DNA from: Ruminococcus sp. UBA7158 | Lineage (GTDB): Bacteria; Bacillota; Clostridia; Oscillospirales; Ruminococcaceae | Direction of reading: 5' to 3' | Length of the DNA: 64,000 nt | NCBI GenBank assembly: GCA_002491605.1 | Contig: DKWG01000008.1 | Span: 52,878-116,877, forward strand | In this document: piece after piece, positions 51,494-61,307 of the stretch | How the letters are laid out: every line of letters starts with the position of its first letter | How positions within the stretch are numbered: the stretch's first letter is position 1 | Made by a program: the position numbers and the translations under genes | Notes under the pieces: model-generated | Databases searched by the model: none | The model's input: only the letters and a program-made list of their open reading frames with translations | What the model was told of the DNA's origin: nothing

Positions 51494-54003
51494 TATCTCA
51501 TACCTCCTTCGTCAACATAATCTGAATAATTATAGGTTTTGCCGTTTGCGGTAATCTTACCGGTTTCAAGGTCAACTGTAGTTACAACGCCGTTTGAGTA
51601 GGTTGTTGTCAATACTGAACCGTCTTGCTTGTAATCGGTGATTTCTGCGTCTGCTACAGATGAAAGCACTTCATGTGCCAGCTCGTATTCCTTAGCGGCC
51701 TGCTCTATCCAGCCCTCGTAGGTTGCGTAATAGAGCCTGTCGTAATCGGTATTTGTGAGCTTTGTAGCCTTTTTATAAATGAAATCGTATTTGATACTCG
51801 AGCCTGCTGCTATAGCCTTCAGGAACAGGGTCTTGGAGTCAGCAGAGCCGTTTATAGCCTTAGTGGAGTAGTTTGTGTAGCCGTGAAGAACCATCTGAAT
51901 GAACGGAACGTCAGCATCGGCAATCTTAAACTGGCTCGACTGAACGGGAAGGTTGATAATTGAATCAACATACGGATACAGGTAAGCGTTGGGAGCATTT
52001 GCAATAATCTTATCTGTAACGCCTGCTACCGACTTGTAGTAGTCAATTACATACTGAGCTGTTGTAGCACGGTTTGTATGATTCTTGTTGGAGAAGTCAG
52101 ACCAAAGTGTCGAGGATATGCTTCCGAGTCCGACACCGGGGTTATCCAGCTTATCCATGTTCTTTGTGACCTTCTTGGAAAGCTTGTTAATTGACTTCGG
52201 AGCTAAGAGTGCAGCTGCGACGCCTGCCTCAGGTGTGCCGTATGCAAGGTTGTATTCATACTGTCTTGAATATGACTTGGATACTCTGTAGGCTGTGTCA
52301 AACAGTGTCATAAAGCCGTTGCCGCCTGATTTAAAGGTCAGACCGTCGATAGATGCATAGTATTCAACGCCGTTATCGGCAAAGTACTTGAGCATCTTCT
52401 TGTAATCGCCCTTGCCTCCCAAGCAGCCTGCAACGCTGTCTGCTGTGTCGAGCTTGGATGACATTGAGTCGTTAGTCCAGTCGTTGTAGTTGACAACTAA
52501 GTCCTTGACTCCTGCTTCCTTAAGCTTTGCTGTTATCTCCTGAGCCTGATTAAAGGTTGTGAAGGAGGTCTTAACATCAATCGGGATACCGAGAATTGAC
52601 TTCGGCTTAAGAGTTCCGCCGTAGTAGTCAACAAACAGCGGTGAGTAGCCGGCAGTTGTCTTCTTGGTGAGATTCTTTTCATTTACAAGGTAGTTTCTGT
52701 AAACGCCGGCAATCTCGCCGTAGGTTACTTCTTCCTCATCCGAAGTGATCGGATAGTATCTGACAGCAAGCTTTTCTACCGGGATTGAACCGTCGCCCTT
52801 TTCAAATACTACAATTGAGGAGGAGTCTCCTGCCATGTTGTATTCGTCTGTTGAACGAAGAACAAATGAGAAGTAGCAGTAGTTATAGCCTGCCTGGTCG
52901 GTCTTGTTGCCTGAAACAGCAGCATTGGCAGTGGCAAAGGTGTCGCCCTCTGTTGCTATCATAACTAAGCCGTCGCTTCCCTTGACCATTGCCATTACAG
53001 GCATATAAACCTGCTCGGTTTCGTCATACTGAAGCTCTCTGACTCTTGTTATATCTCTGCCGTATACATACTGAGAGAAGTTCTTGTAGTTTGTCTTGCC
53101 GTTGTTGAAATTGACTCTTGCGCCTGAGCCGTCCGGAATGAGCATATAGCCGGATGTCTCTGTGTCAGCGGCGCCCATGTAAGGCATTATAGCTATATCT
53201 GTGAGAATCAAAACGTCTGTCGCTGATTCCTCAGCTTCAACGTCAGCCTTAAATCCTGCCTTTTCCTTTATCTCGGAGGTGTTGATGTAAACATCAAGAT
53301 AGTCGTCCTCCAAAATGTAGTAAACAGGTATCGATACCTTTGCGGTATCAAACTCGTAGGTCATCTTAACGCCGTTTTCAACCAACTCAAACGCTGTCTT
53401 TTCCTTGTCGGTAGACTGTCTGTATGAATACAGGTAGCTTGACATGATGAGGTCGGTTGCGTTGCCGTATTTAATAGCCAGGTTTGAAAGTCTGTTCTGC
53501 TTAAGAGAAGGCTTGCTTGTTGACTTATCCTTCATAGCGTTTAAGCAGTTTGACCAGTGTACAGCGCCGGACTCTTTAACGTAAAGACCGAGTCTTTCAA
53601 ACTCTTCGTCCAAGTAGAGGATGAGATTATCATTTTCAGCTGCGACCTTGCAACGAGCAAGCTCATCTTCATCTGTTAAGAAAGCTGAATTATCCTCTTC
53701 CTCTTCTTCGCCTGAGTTCTCGGGATCAGAAGCTTCCTTGTTTTCTTCATTTTCTTCCACGGCAGCATCGTCTGTTTGAGCCTCGTCAGGTTCGCCTTCC
53801 TCGGTGTCTGCGACGTCCTCGTCTGACTCGTTGACCTGCTCATCCGGTGTATTGTCTGTTTGCTCCTGTGCATTGTCTGTCTGCTCGTCGACAACTGCGG
53901 GATCAGAAGCGTTCTCATCCGCAGCTACCGAAAGAGCTGCTGTTGAGGCGAGCATCGCTGCGGCGAGCAGACAAGCGATTAATCTGAGAAATTTATTCTT
54001 CAT
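51493..54003 (-). CDS. Large exported DUF5696-type protein
   Basis: An 836-residue secreted protein: signal peptide (AALSVAA), an acidic Asp/Glu/Gln-rich linker of about 90 residues, then a long domain beginning near CKVAAENDNLILYLDEEFERLGLYVKES that I recognise as DUF5696, found in Firmicutes beside sugar ABC transporter genes. Blocks such as PYMGAADTETSGYMLIPDGSGARVNF and ASIDGLTFKSGGNGFMTLFD suggest a beta-sandwich followed by a TIM-barrel-like part related to glycosidase folds (inference). No lipobox, so anchoring is unclear. Enzymatic function is unknown. Starts 21 bases after the Yip1-type gene. Confidence 0.75.
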   Translation of the reverse strand: MKNKFLRLIACLLAAAMLASTAALSVAADENASDPAVVDEQTDNAQEQTDNTPDEQVNESDEDVADTEEGEPDEAQTDDAAVEENEENKEASDPENSGEEEEEDNSAFLTDEDELARCKVAAENDNLILYLDEEFERLGLYVKESGAVHWSNCLNAMKDKSTSKPSLKQNRLSNLAIKYGNATDLIMSSYLYSYRQSTDKEKTAFELVENGVKMTYEFDTAKVSIPVYYILEDDYLDVYINTSEIKEKAGFKADVEAEESATDVLILTDIAIMPYMGAADTETSGYMLIPDGSGARVNFNNGKTNYKNFSQYVYGRDITRVRELQYDETEQVYMPVMAMVKGSDGLVMIATEGDTFATANAAVSGNKTDQAGYNYCYFSFVLRSTDEYNMAGDSSSIVVFEKGDGSIPVEKLAVRYYPITSDEEEVTYGEIAGVYRNYLVNEKNLTKKTTAGYSPLFVDYYGGTLKPKSILGIPIDVKTSFTTFNQAQEITAKLKEAGVKDLVVNYNDWTNDSMSSKLDTADSVAGCLGGKGDYKKMLKYFADNGVEYYASIDGLTFKSGGNGFMTLFDTAYRVSKSYSRQYEYNLAYGTPEAGVAAALLAPKSINKLSKKVTKNMDKLDNPGVGLGSISSTLWSDFSNKNHTNRATTAQYVIDYYKSVAGVTDKIIANAPNAYLYPYVDSIINLPVQSSQFKIADADVPFIQMVLHGYTNYSTKAINGSADSKTLFLKAIAAGSSIKYDFIYKKATKLTNTDYDRLYYATYEGWIEQAAKEYELAHEVLSSVADAEITDYKQDGSVLTTTYSNGVVTTVDLETGKITANGKTYNYSDYVDEGGMR

Positions 54004-54024
54004 ATTATACTCACTTTCTGCCCA

Positions 54025-54660
54025 TCAGCTTCTCACTCTATACATGATTTCAGTATAGATAGTGAAGAAGAAGAGCCATACCTGCTGGAACAGTGACATG
54101 ATGAGTACCAGTAAGCAGAGCATAAGAAGCATACCGATAACTGTCAGCACCATGCAGGCTATTGTTTTTGTGAATGAATACTGATGACACGCCTTCATTC
54201 CTGATATCATGAGCACTACCGACCACCAAAGACCGATTTGTGACAGTGCTGTCATCCATATTGTTTCATCAAGAGTGATGAAGTAGGAAACTGCTGTTGA
54301 AAGTATGCTTCCTATAATATAGGGAACGAGTGCGTATGCTGAGTAGATTGCAATTCTCTTCATGTTTCCTTCGCCGTCTAAAAGTGTGCAGAAGGACCAG
54401 TTAGCGACAACCCATGTAAGATAGTAGACAACGCTCTGTACCAAAATCGGAACAACATTGAATATATCCGAATAGGCTCTCATATTGAATGCAAATCCAC
54501 CGAATCTTGCCTTGAATACCTGAGCTACGAACAGGAAGAATACTATGACCATGGATATTTTAATAGAGCCTTGCTTCTTCCAGCGCATATCCTCGTAGCC
54601 TTCAAACGGGTGGAAAATAACGTGTGAAAGCCACTGAAGAGGCGTCATATCATAAATCAT
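54025..54660 (-). CDS. Yip1-family membrane protein
   Basis: A 211-residue protein with five membrane helices. The Yip1-type pattern is visible: PLQWLSHVIFHPFEGYEDMRWKKQGS before helix 1, a Trp/Phe-rich VVANWSFCTLLDGEGNMKRIAIYSAYALVPYIIGSILS in the middle, and IGLWWSVVLMISGMKACHQYSFTKTIA near the end. Function in bacteria unknown; in eukaryotes the family acts in membrane traffic. Its ATG overlaps the stop of the NHL-TPR gene (ATGA). Its constant company with sugar transport genes suggests a structural role in the complex (inference). Confidence 0.85.
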   Translation of the reverse strand: MIYDMTPLQWLSHVIFHPFEGYEDMRWKKQGSIKISMVIVFFLFVAQVFKARFGGFAFNMRAYSDIFNVVPILVQSVVYYLTWVVANWSFCTLLDGEGNMKRIAIYSAYALVPYIIGSILSTAVSYFITLDETIWMTALSQIGLWWSVVLMISGMKACHQYSFTKTIACMVLTVIGMLLMLCLLVLIMSLFQQVWLFFFTIYTEIMYRVRS

Positions 54661-56318
54661 TTCTTCTTTCCTCCCTTCGCTGCCGTTATTACTTTGTCTG
54701 CAAGCGGCTTAAGCTTTGTGCCGAGCCATTTGAAGAAGGTTCTTATGAGCTTCTGCGGTATCTTACCCTTCTTCTTGAGGTATCCGATAACAATCATTAT
54801 TACTACCAATATGAGTATTAAGAATGTTATGAGTGTAAAGTTATCACGGAGCATCTCTTTACGTCTTGCTTCAAATGCTCTGTTGTAATCCTCATCGTCG
54901 AAGGCAATCTTGAAGTATTCAAGAGCTTCGTCATAATTGTCCTGATTCAAAAGCGCTCTGCCTATAGCAACGTATGCCATATTGTAGTTGCCGTCGCGCT
55001 TTGCAACCTCACGCCAGTACTCCAAGGCTTCTTCGTAAAGACCTCTGTTGAAGAGCTCAACTGCTTCATGAACATATGCGCCGAAGAGTGTTTCCTCAAA
55101 TACTGTTACGTCGTTATTACGTCCGTCCAAAACGTAGATGAGATTTCCCAAGCACTCTATAGCATTGGGGTTGTCAAAGCCTGACTTCTGAGCTTCCTGG
55201 TCGCATCCGAAGGTGAACAGCAGGTTGCAGTCTCTGTCGTACTGGAATATACGTCCTGAGGTGTAGTCAAGAATGTTAATCAATCCGTTGTCACCGATTG
55301 TTATATCGGTAAGACGTGTCTGATATGTAGTTCCTGAGTAAGTAACTGTCTCCTGATCGCCGAACTTAAGGTCAGCGGCATTTGTTGTAAGCTCAAGAAT
55401 GTTGTTACCTGCAGGGTTGAGCTTCTTAACTGCGTCTGTTGAGACGTTTGCAACTTCGGTTACGGTGAAGATGAAGCCTTCGCTGTCGATATCAAAGTTT
55501 GCATACTCAACAGGTGTTGCGTTAACAAGTGTTGCTCTTTGCGATTCGGAGGCGAATTTTCTCCAAATCTTGTTCTTTATAACCTCGGCTGTAACTTCAA
55601 CTCTGTTAGCACCGTAGTATCCGACGAAGGTGCCGGAGGGTGAGAACATTATAGCGCCCTTGTTGACAGCCGGGCAGATTACATAGACGTTCTTAGCGGC
55701 GTCTACGATGACCTTTGTGCAGTAAAACGACTGTGAGTTGTAAAGCTCGGTGTCAGGTCTTGTGTATTCGGTAATGACCTCGCCGTTCTGATTGCACTTA
55801 ACAACTCTCTGGTTGTCTCTGTCAGCAATGTACATTATGTCGTCATTGTCGACATAAATACCGTAGGGAGCCTTGAGGTCGGTAACCTCGCGGGTTACGG
55901 TTGCACCGGTCTCGTCTACTACCTCCTCTGTGAGCTTACTGCCCGTGAAGGTCTTATAGCAAGCTAAGAGATTAAAGTTGACGTCGGTCTTCAAAATTCT
56001 GTTGTTGCCGGTGTCTACAATATAGAACTCATTCTTAGATGAAAGGAAGAAATCCTTTGCATCATTTAAGGCATTGGGTTCTTTTTCGCTCACAAACAGT
56101 GGGCTTTCCGGGTCGGACAATTGGTCAAGACCCATATCTTTTCCGGTTATAGTGTCCTTGACAAGATAACCGTTCTGCGAGGGAACTGCTTTTCCCCAAG
56201 CGTTGTAGCTGTACGACGTGCACGGGTCTTCTGCAAACACTGTTGTCGCCATAAGCGAACAAGTCATTAAGAATGCGAGAAGCACGCAAAGCGTCTTTTT
56301 GATGTTAATTCTCGTCAC
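54657..56318 (-). CDS. Exported NHL-repeat and TPR protein with C-terminal membrane anchor
   Basis: About 553 residues: signal peptide (ATTVFAED), an NHL beta-propeller (about 40-420; EFYIVDTGNNRILK, IMYIADRDNQRVVKCNQNGE, LIYVLDGRNNDVTVF), two or three TPR motifs (YEEALEYWREVAKRDGNYNMAYVAIGRALL, YDEALEYFKIAF), a membrane helix (FLILILVVIMIVIGYL) and a basic tail. The domain outside the cell would be propeller plus TPR. Starts: GTG 56318 with AGGTGA before it is preferred; TTG 56348 and GTG 56327 are alternatives. It sits between permease genes, suggesting an assembly or sensing part. Confidence 0.85.
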   Translation of the reverse strand: MTRINIKKTLCVLLAFLMTCSLMATTVFAEDPCTSYSYNAWGKAVPSQNGYLVKDTITGKDMGLDQLSDPESPLFVSEKEPNALNDAKDFFLSSKNEFYIVDTGNNRILKTDVNFNLLACYKTFTGSKLTEEVVDETGATVTREVTDLKAPYGIYVDNDDIMYIADRDNQRVVKCNQNGEVITEYTRPDTELYNSQSFYCTKVIVDAAKNVYVICPAVNKGAIMFSPSGTFVGYYGANRVEVTAEVIKNKIWRKFASESQRATLVNATPVEYANFDIDSEGFIFTVTEVANVSTDAVKKLNPAGNNILELTTNAADLKFGDQETVTYSGTTYQTRLTDITIGDNGLINILDYTSGRIFQYDRDCNLLFTFGCDQEAQKSGFDNPNAIECLGNLIYVLDGRNNDVTVFEETLFGAYVHEAVELFNRGLYEEALEYWREVAKRDGNYNMAYVAIGRALLNQDNYDEALEYFKIAFDDEDYNRAFEARRKEMLRDNFTLITFLILILVVIMIVIGYLKKKGKIPQKLIRTFFKWLGTKLKPLADKVITAAKGGKKK

Positions 56319-56364
56319 GCTTATCACCTTTTCCTTTTCTATAATCAATCATATTGGTTATTTA

Positions 56365-57324
56365 TCAGTCCTTCATACCTGAGTTAGCCATGGTCTCCAT
56401 AACGTTACTCTGGGCAATAAGGAAGATGACGAGCGGAGGAATCATAAGTACTACGGCAGAAGCGTAGATGATACCCTGACGAGCAATACCCGAAGCTGCT
56501 ATCTGCGACATGATGGTAGGAAGTGTTTTCAAGTCCTCCTGGTAAACCAGCGCGCCGCCCTGAACGTTCCATGCACCCTGGAATACGAAGATTATAAGGG
56601 TTGCAATTGCAGGCTTCTGGTTGGGGATAACTACCTGCCAGCAGGTGCGAAATACTCCTGCGCCGTCAACCTTGGCAGCGTCAATGATTGAGTCGTTAAT
56701 TGTCGACATACTCTGACGCATCAGGTAAAGTCCCATAGGAGTCGCTACGCTGGGAAGTATCAGTGCCCAGTAGGTATTGATCATGCCCATCTTTGCCATA
56801 ACTACGAACTGCATGATCCATGTAGCTGTCGATGTGAACAAGAGTGATGTTACAATCAGCTGGTTGAAGAAGCCGTATCCGGGGAAGCGGCACTTCGACA
56901 AGCAGAAAGCACAGCAGCAGCAAACAAAAACGTGAAGTATTGTTATTACTATTGTGATGAATACCGAGTTAAAGACGTATCTTGAGAACGGTACCCAAAG
57001 GTTACCTGCTACCTTGAACAGGTTCGAGAAGTTATCTGCCGTAGGCGATATAACGTAGAGCTTAGGCGGGAATACGAACAGCTCACTTATAGGCTTGAAG
57101 GACTGAATGATTGAATAGTAGAGCGGGAAAATCATGAATATTCCCAGCAGTGCAAGAAGTATAAAGATTGCAATATCTCCGCCTAAAGAACCGTTGATGT
57201 GCTTGCCCTTTGACTTCTTAACATGAACAGTGTCGATGTCGACCTTTTTTCTTCTCAGCTTCTTCAGCTTCTTCGCCTGAATAGCTTCCTGCTGAGCAGC
57301 GGTCAGTCTTTTGTCAGATGCCAT
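56365..57324 (-). CDS. Carbohydrate ABC permease, MalG-type (first pair)
   Basis: A 319-residue MalG-type permease with six helices and an EAA loop DAAKVDGAGVFRTCWQVVIPNQKP (about 210-233). The N-terminus again has a basic extension (KKLKKLRRKKVDIDTVHVKKSKGK, about 45 residues) before helix 1. The start ATG 57324 follows GGAGGGG. Pairs with the MalF-type gene 15 bases upstream. Cys-rich helix 2 (VFVCCCCAFCLSKC) is unusual for the family. Confidence 0.9.
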   Translation of the reverse strand: MASDKRLTAAQQEAIQAKKLKKLRRKKVDIDTVHVKKSKGKHINGSLGGDIAIFILLALLGIFMIFPLYYSIIQSFKPISELFVFPPKLYVISPTADNFSNLFKVAGNLWVPFSRYVFNSVFITIVITILHVFVCCCCAFCLSKCRFPGYGFFNQLIVTSLLFTSTATWIMQFVVMAKMGMINTYWALILPSVATPMGLYLMRQSMSTINDSIIDAAKVDGAGVFRTCWQVVIPNQKPAIATLIIFVFQGAWNVQGGALVYQEDLKTLPTIMSQIAASGIARQGIIYASAVVLMIPPLVIFLIAQSNVMETMANSGMKD

Positions 57325-57339
57325 TTATACTCCCCTCCT

Positions 57340-58284
57340 TTAATCTGTAAATTTGCTCAGAGCCTTACGGATAATGTGGTTAGTGATGAGCATCGCCGCA
57401 AAGAGAACCATACAAATTGCCGAGGCGTAACCCATCTCATAACGTATCGAACCGTAGTCCTGTGCGTGGTTCATTATCGTATGAACTGCGTAGTTTGTCG
57501 AAGGAAGTCCGCAAAGTGATGCTCCGACGCCGCCGACTGTGAAGGCGCCTGATATTGCCAAAACGGCTGCGAACAAAAGTGACGGTCCCATTGCAGGGAT
57601 TGTGATTGTAAACAACTCCTGGAATCTGTTCTGAATACCCTCGATAGCACCTGCTTCATAAAGCGAGGTATCGATATTCTGGAAGCCTGCACGAAGTGCC
57701 AAGAATCCGGCACCCATTGATGTCCACAGCTGAACTATGACAACGACCGTCATCATGTACGTCGTATCCGTCAGCCACTGCTTCGCCGTATTGATAATTC
57801 CCAAATCCATCAATACTGAGTTGAGGTATCCGTAAGCGTCTCCCGAGAATACCAGCTGCCAGATAACAAAGGCAGAAGGAGTCATTGACGGAGCGTAGAA
57901 TACGAATGTGAAGAATACCTTTAAGAACGGGTTCATCTCGTTAATGAGCCATGCAAGGATAAAGCTCAAAACATATGAGAACGGTCCTGTGAAAATAGCG
58001 AATATCAGTGTATTTCTGATTGCTATCAGGAATATGTCGTCGTTTACAAACAGTGAGTAGAAGTTCTGAAGTCCTATGTATCTCGGGAATTGAACAAGGT
58101 TGAAGCTTGTCAAACCGAGCGGGAAGGACATGACAACCGGTACTATTGTAAAGATTGTAAACAGTGCAAAGAACGGAAGCATCATTATATAGCAGGCTTT
58201 GTTGCGCTTCATAAGATGCCATGTATAGGCTCTTTTTGACGTTGTGTTAATCGGCTTTACAACCGTTTTCTCCTTTTTTGCCAT
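57340..58284 (-). CDS. Sugar ABC permease, MalF-type (first pair)
   Basis: A 314-residue permease; six helices, EAA loop YEAGAIEGIQNRFQELFTITIPAMGP (about residues 215-240). ATG 58284 follows GGGGGAGGAAG. It lies 18 bases below the giant solute-binding protein gene, the usual order binding protein, MalF, MalG. Compared with the second pair (50.5-51.5 kb) it is clearly divergent, so the locus carries two different heterodimers rather than a recent duplication. Confidence 0.9.
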   Translation of the reverse strand: MAKKEKTVVKPINTTSKRAYTWHLMKRNKACYIMMLPFFALFTIFTIVPVVMSFPLGLTSFNLVQFPRYIGLQNFYSLFVNDDIFLIAIRNTLIFAIFTGPFSYVLSFILAWLINEMNPFLKVFFTFVFYAPSMTPSAFVIWQLVFSGDAYGYLNSVLMDLGIINTAKQWLTDTTYMMTVVVIVQLWTSMGAGFLALRAGFQNIDTSLYEAGAIEGIQNRFQELFTITIPAMGPSLLFAAVLAISGAFTVGGVGASLCGLPSTNYAVHTIMNHAQDYGSIRYEMGYASAICMVLFAAMLITNHIIRKALSKFTD

Positions 58285-58302
58285 AAGTCTTCCTCCCCCT
58301 TC

Positions 58303-61242
58303 TTAATTATTCTCGACCGGGATTTCAATGCCCAGTTCCTCATACTTTCTTATGATTTCGTCGTTTATATCTTTGTTGTACCAAAGAAGTGTATCTCTCG
58401 GGTTCTTGTTGAGGTTGACGGTATCTCTGAAAGCGTTGGTAATGTTACGTCCTACAATGTAGGTTGCAGGAATGATATCGATTTCGACTGTGTAATCCAT
58501 CTGCTGAAGTATCAAATCAAGCTCAGACTGTGACCATGCGAGCTGCTTGAGTGCTTCCTTGTTCGCAGTGTCAAAACGTCCCAGAGGACCTAACAAAGCT
58601 TCAATTGAACGTCCGTATTCAGACTGTATTTCAGTCGATGTGAACCACTTGATGAGTTCCCAAGCGTCTGCTCTTTGCTTTTCATTAAGCTTGGAGAAGA
58701 TGATTCCGCCTGCTGAACCTGAGGTTACAGAGTGGTCGACCTTTCCGTCCTCTCTGACATAGCCGGGTACGAGATCGAAGTCCCAAAGTCCTCTGATTTC
58801 GGGTGCTGCCATGTACAGCTGGTTATAGAAGGTGTATCCGGTTACAATTATCGGATATTCACCGGTACGGAATCTTGAGAATGCGTCGAATGACTGCTGG
58901 AAGCTGTAGGTTGTGAAGAACTTTGTCCAGATTTCAAATGCGTCTACAGCCAAAGGATTGTCGAATATTGTTGCGGTCTTTGTTTCGTTGTAGTAGTTGA
59001 GTCCTCTTTGAACGATGAATGAACCGAATACGTCAAAGGAAAGACCAACGCCCATGTAGCTTCTCTGAAGTGTCGGAAGCATACCGACTAATTCATCCCA
59101 AGTCTCGGGAGGATTTTCAAATCCGAAGGAATTCAAAACGTCGGTGCGGTAGAACATCATCGGGAAGCCCTGTGAAATCGGGAGACCATAAACGCCGTCA
59201 CGGTATGTGTAAAGCGTCATGATGTTGGCTGCAAAGCGCTTGGTTACTTCATCATAGTCGTCAAACTGAGAAAGGTCTACCAAGCAGTCACGGGCAGCAA
59301 GCTGAATCGGGAAGTCGCCGCCGATGAACAGCGCAACGTCAGGTCCCTTTCCTGCAAGTGTTGCTTCAAGAATACCGCCCTGTACCAGGTTTACTGATAT
59401 CGGGATTCCGGTTTCTTCAACGAAGTAGGAGTCAACGAGCTCCTTAACTATCTGAGCCTGGTCACGTCCGAGTGATACCCAAACGTTGAGCGCTTCATCG
59501 TTCTTATCGGACAATATGTCGTAGTCCTCAAAGAATGAGCCGATGAAGGAGCTTATGCTGAACTTGAGTCTCTTAAGGAAGCTTTCCTTGACTGTAGAGA
59601 ATTCCTTTTCAGCAGACATTAATTCGATAATGTCTATTTCAAGGTACTGGCTTCTGTAGTCTGTCATCCACTGTGAAAGTGATGTGATATCGTCCTTGAG
59701 CTGACCGAGCATTGCAGGGATGTCGTCAGGCTTGTCGATACACTTATCCAAAAGCTTAGCCATGGTTTCAAGCGAAACGGCTTCTGTACCCTTTGTTCCC
59801 GACAAAACTTCAATTTCAGATTTTATCTGTCTGAGCTCCTCTGCATAAACAGCGTAGTCAGGAAGGATAGAAGGAATCTGACGATGAATCATATATGTAT
59901 TGTACTCGTCGGGGGTGGGAGAGGTTATCTGAAGAATCTGTCTGTAGTAGCTGTTGAGGTAGTAAACGATATCGTCCAAGCGGCGCATGATATCGCCGAT
60001 TTCACCCGGTACAGCCTCGAGAGCAAGCTCATGCTCGCCTTCGTCAAGATAGAAGTAAATGATGTTTCCGTCAGCATCAGTAGGTGTAACACACTGCCAT
60101 GTTTCAGAGTAGAAGAACTTTACAGCCTCTGCATCTGCGCAGGGTACTACTCCGTCGATGTAAAGACGTCTGTTGGAGTAAAGACCTCTCATCTGATTCT
60201 GCTTAGCTCTTATACCGATCTTTACCCAGCCTGCCTTGTCGACATTGAACTTCCATGTAATCTTTTGACCTGAGTCCTTCCAGTTTGCCTGACCGATGGT
60301 GTTGTAAAGCATCTTGGTGGCGTCTGAAGGAGAGGTTATATAGGTTGAACGGTCATATGTTGCGTAGAGTGTTATATCTGACTTGAAATCGGCAGCTTCG
60401 CCTTCAAGCTTGATATCGATTCCGCTTGTTGAAGACGCCTTAGTTGAGTCGGTTGTGACATTATCGGCGTCCTTAATTGACGGAGCTTCCTTTTCATTGT
60501 AGAGCCTTAAGCCTGCAATTGCGAATCTTGCCTTTTCAGACTTGATTCTTAAAGTATGCTCGCCCTTTGTGAAGTAGAAACGCAGCGGATCGTTGAACAA
60601 TCCGTCGGTATCTCTGAACGCGATTTTCTGCCATGTAAGGTACTCGGTAAGGGAGGGTCTTATCTGGTTTCCTCTTGAGTCCTCTTTAAATGACCTAACG
60701 CCGTTTTCGTCTACCTGATATGCCTTCTCTGCGTCAACCCACATCTTGGGCAATACGATTCTGCTTGCCGTTGCATATGGGCTTTCCCCGTCGATGAGGA
60801 AGGAAAGCTCTACGTCGTTTGCCGGACTGGCAAGTGCGTAGTATTCAATTTCTACATTGTATATTCCCTCTTCGTCAACTGTAATCGGGAACTCAACGTA
60901 GCCGTTGGGATTGGGCCATACCAAAGCTTCAACGCCGTCGATTGTGCCGGTGTACGCACCTGTTTCTTCGCTGGCAAATGAATAATCGGTTCCCTTGACT
61001 GTAACCTCAGCGTCGGGTCTGGGATCGTTAATATGCTTATCAAAGAATGTACTGTAGGTGCTTGCTCTGTTTTGCTCATCAAGTATCTGAGCAGAGGTTT
61101 CCTTGACTGTCTGAGTGCTCTGCTCTGCCTTCGTGTCCGGCTCAGCTGAATTATCCTGCGCATAGACAGCAGTCAAAGTCGGCATAACCATCACTAAAGC
61201 CAAGACAAATGCGGTTATGCGCCTGAACAGTTTGTTTTTCAC
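58303..61242 (-). CDS. Giant extracellular solute-binding protein with N-terminal carbohydrate-binding-like domains
   Basis: About 979 residues, twice the usual size. Order: signal peptide (LTAVYAQ) without lipobox; Ser/Thr/Gln linker; a first beta-sandwich (about 85-255; NPNGYVEFPITVDEEGIYNVEIEYYA ... KGEHTLRIKS); a second (about 275-430; WKFNVDKAGWVKIGIRAKQ ... DEGEHELALEA), both in the style of CBM6/35; a helical spacer (about 440-590); then a family 1 solute-binding domain (about 600-979; GKGPDVALFIGGDFPIQLAARDCLVDLSQF, TWDELVGMLPTL). Start: GTG 61242 after AAAGGTGG is preferred; a GTG at 61254 overlaps that site. How it is held at the cell without a lipid anchor is unclear. Confidence 0.88.
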   Translation of the reverse strand: MKNKLFRRITAFVLALVMVMPTLTAVYAQDNSAEPDTKAEQSTQTVKETSAQILDEQNRASTYSTFFDKHINDPRPDAEVTVKGTDYSFASEETGAYTGTIDGVEALVWPNPNGYVEFPITVDEEGIYNVEIEYYALASPANDVELSFLIDGESPYATASRIVLPKMWVDAEKAYQVDENGVRSFKEDSRGNQIRPSLTEYLTWQKIAFRDTDGLFNDPLRFYFTKGEHTLRIKSEKARFAIAGLRLYNEKEAPSIKDADNVTTDSTKASSTSGIDIKLEGEAADFKSDITLYATYDRSTYITSPSDATKMLYNTIGQANWKDSGQKITWKFNVDKAGWVKIGIRAKQNQMRGLYSNRRLYIDGVVPCADAEAVKFFYSETWQCVTPTDADGNIIYFYLDEGEHELALEAVPGEIGDIMRRLDDIVYYLNSYYRQILQITSPTPDEYNTYMIHRQIPSILPDYAVYAEELRQIKSEIEVLSGTKGTEAVSLETMAKLLDKCIDKPDDIPAMLGQLKDDITSLSQWMTDYRSQYLEIDIIELMSAEKEFSTVKESFLKRLKFSISSFIGSFFEDYDILSDKNDEALNVWVSLGRDQAQIVKELVDSYFVEETGIPISVNLVQGGILEATLAGKGPDVALFIGGDFPIQLAARDCLVDLSQFDDYDEVTKRFAANIMTLYTYRDGVYGLPISQGFPMMFYRTDVLNSFGFENPPETWDELVGMLPTLQRSYMGVGLSFDVFGSFIVQRGLNYYNETKTATIFDNPLAVDAFEIWTKFFTTYSFQQSFDAFSRFRTGEYPIIVTGYTFYNQLYMAAPEIRGLWDFDLVPGYVREDGKVDHSVTSGSAGGIIFSKLNEKQRADAWELIKWFTSTEIQSEYGRSIEALLGPLGRFDTANKEALKQLAWSQSELDLILQQMDYTVEIDIIPATYIVGRNITNAFRDTVNLNKNPRDTLLWYNKDINDEIIRKYEELGIEIPVENN

Positions 61243-61307
61243 TGTGATATCCACCTTTCTTCGAATTTATTTGCGATATATTTTTCCTTTGAGGTAAATA
61301 AAGATGT

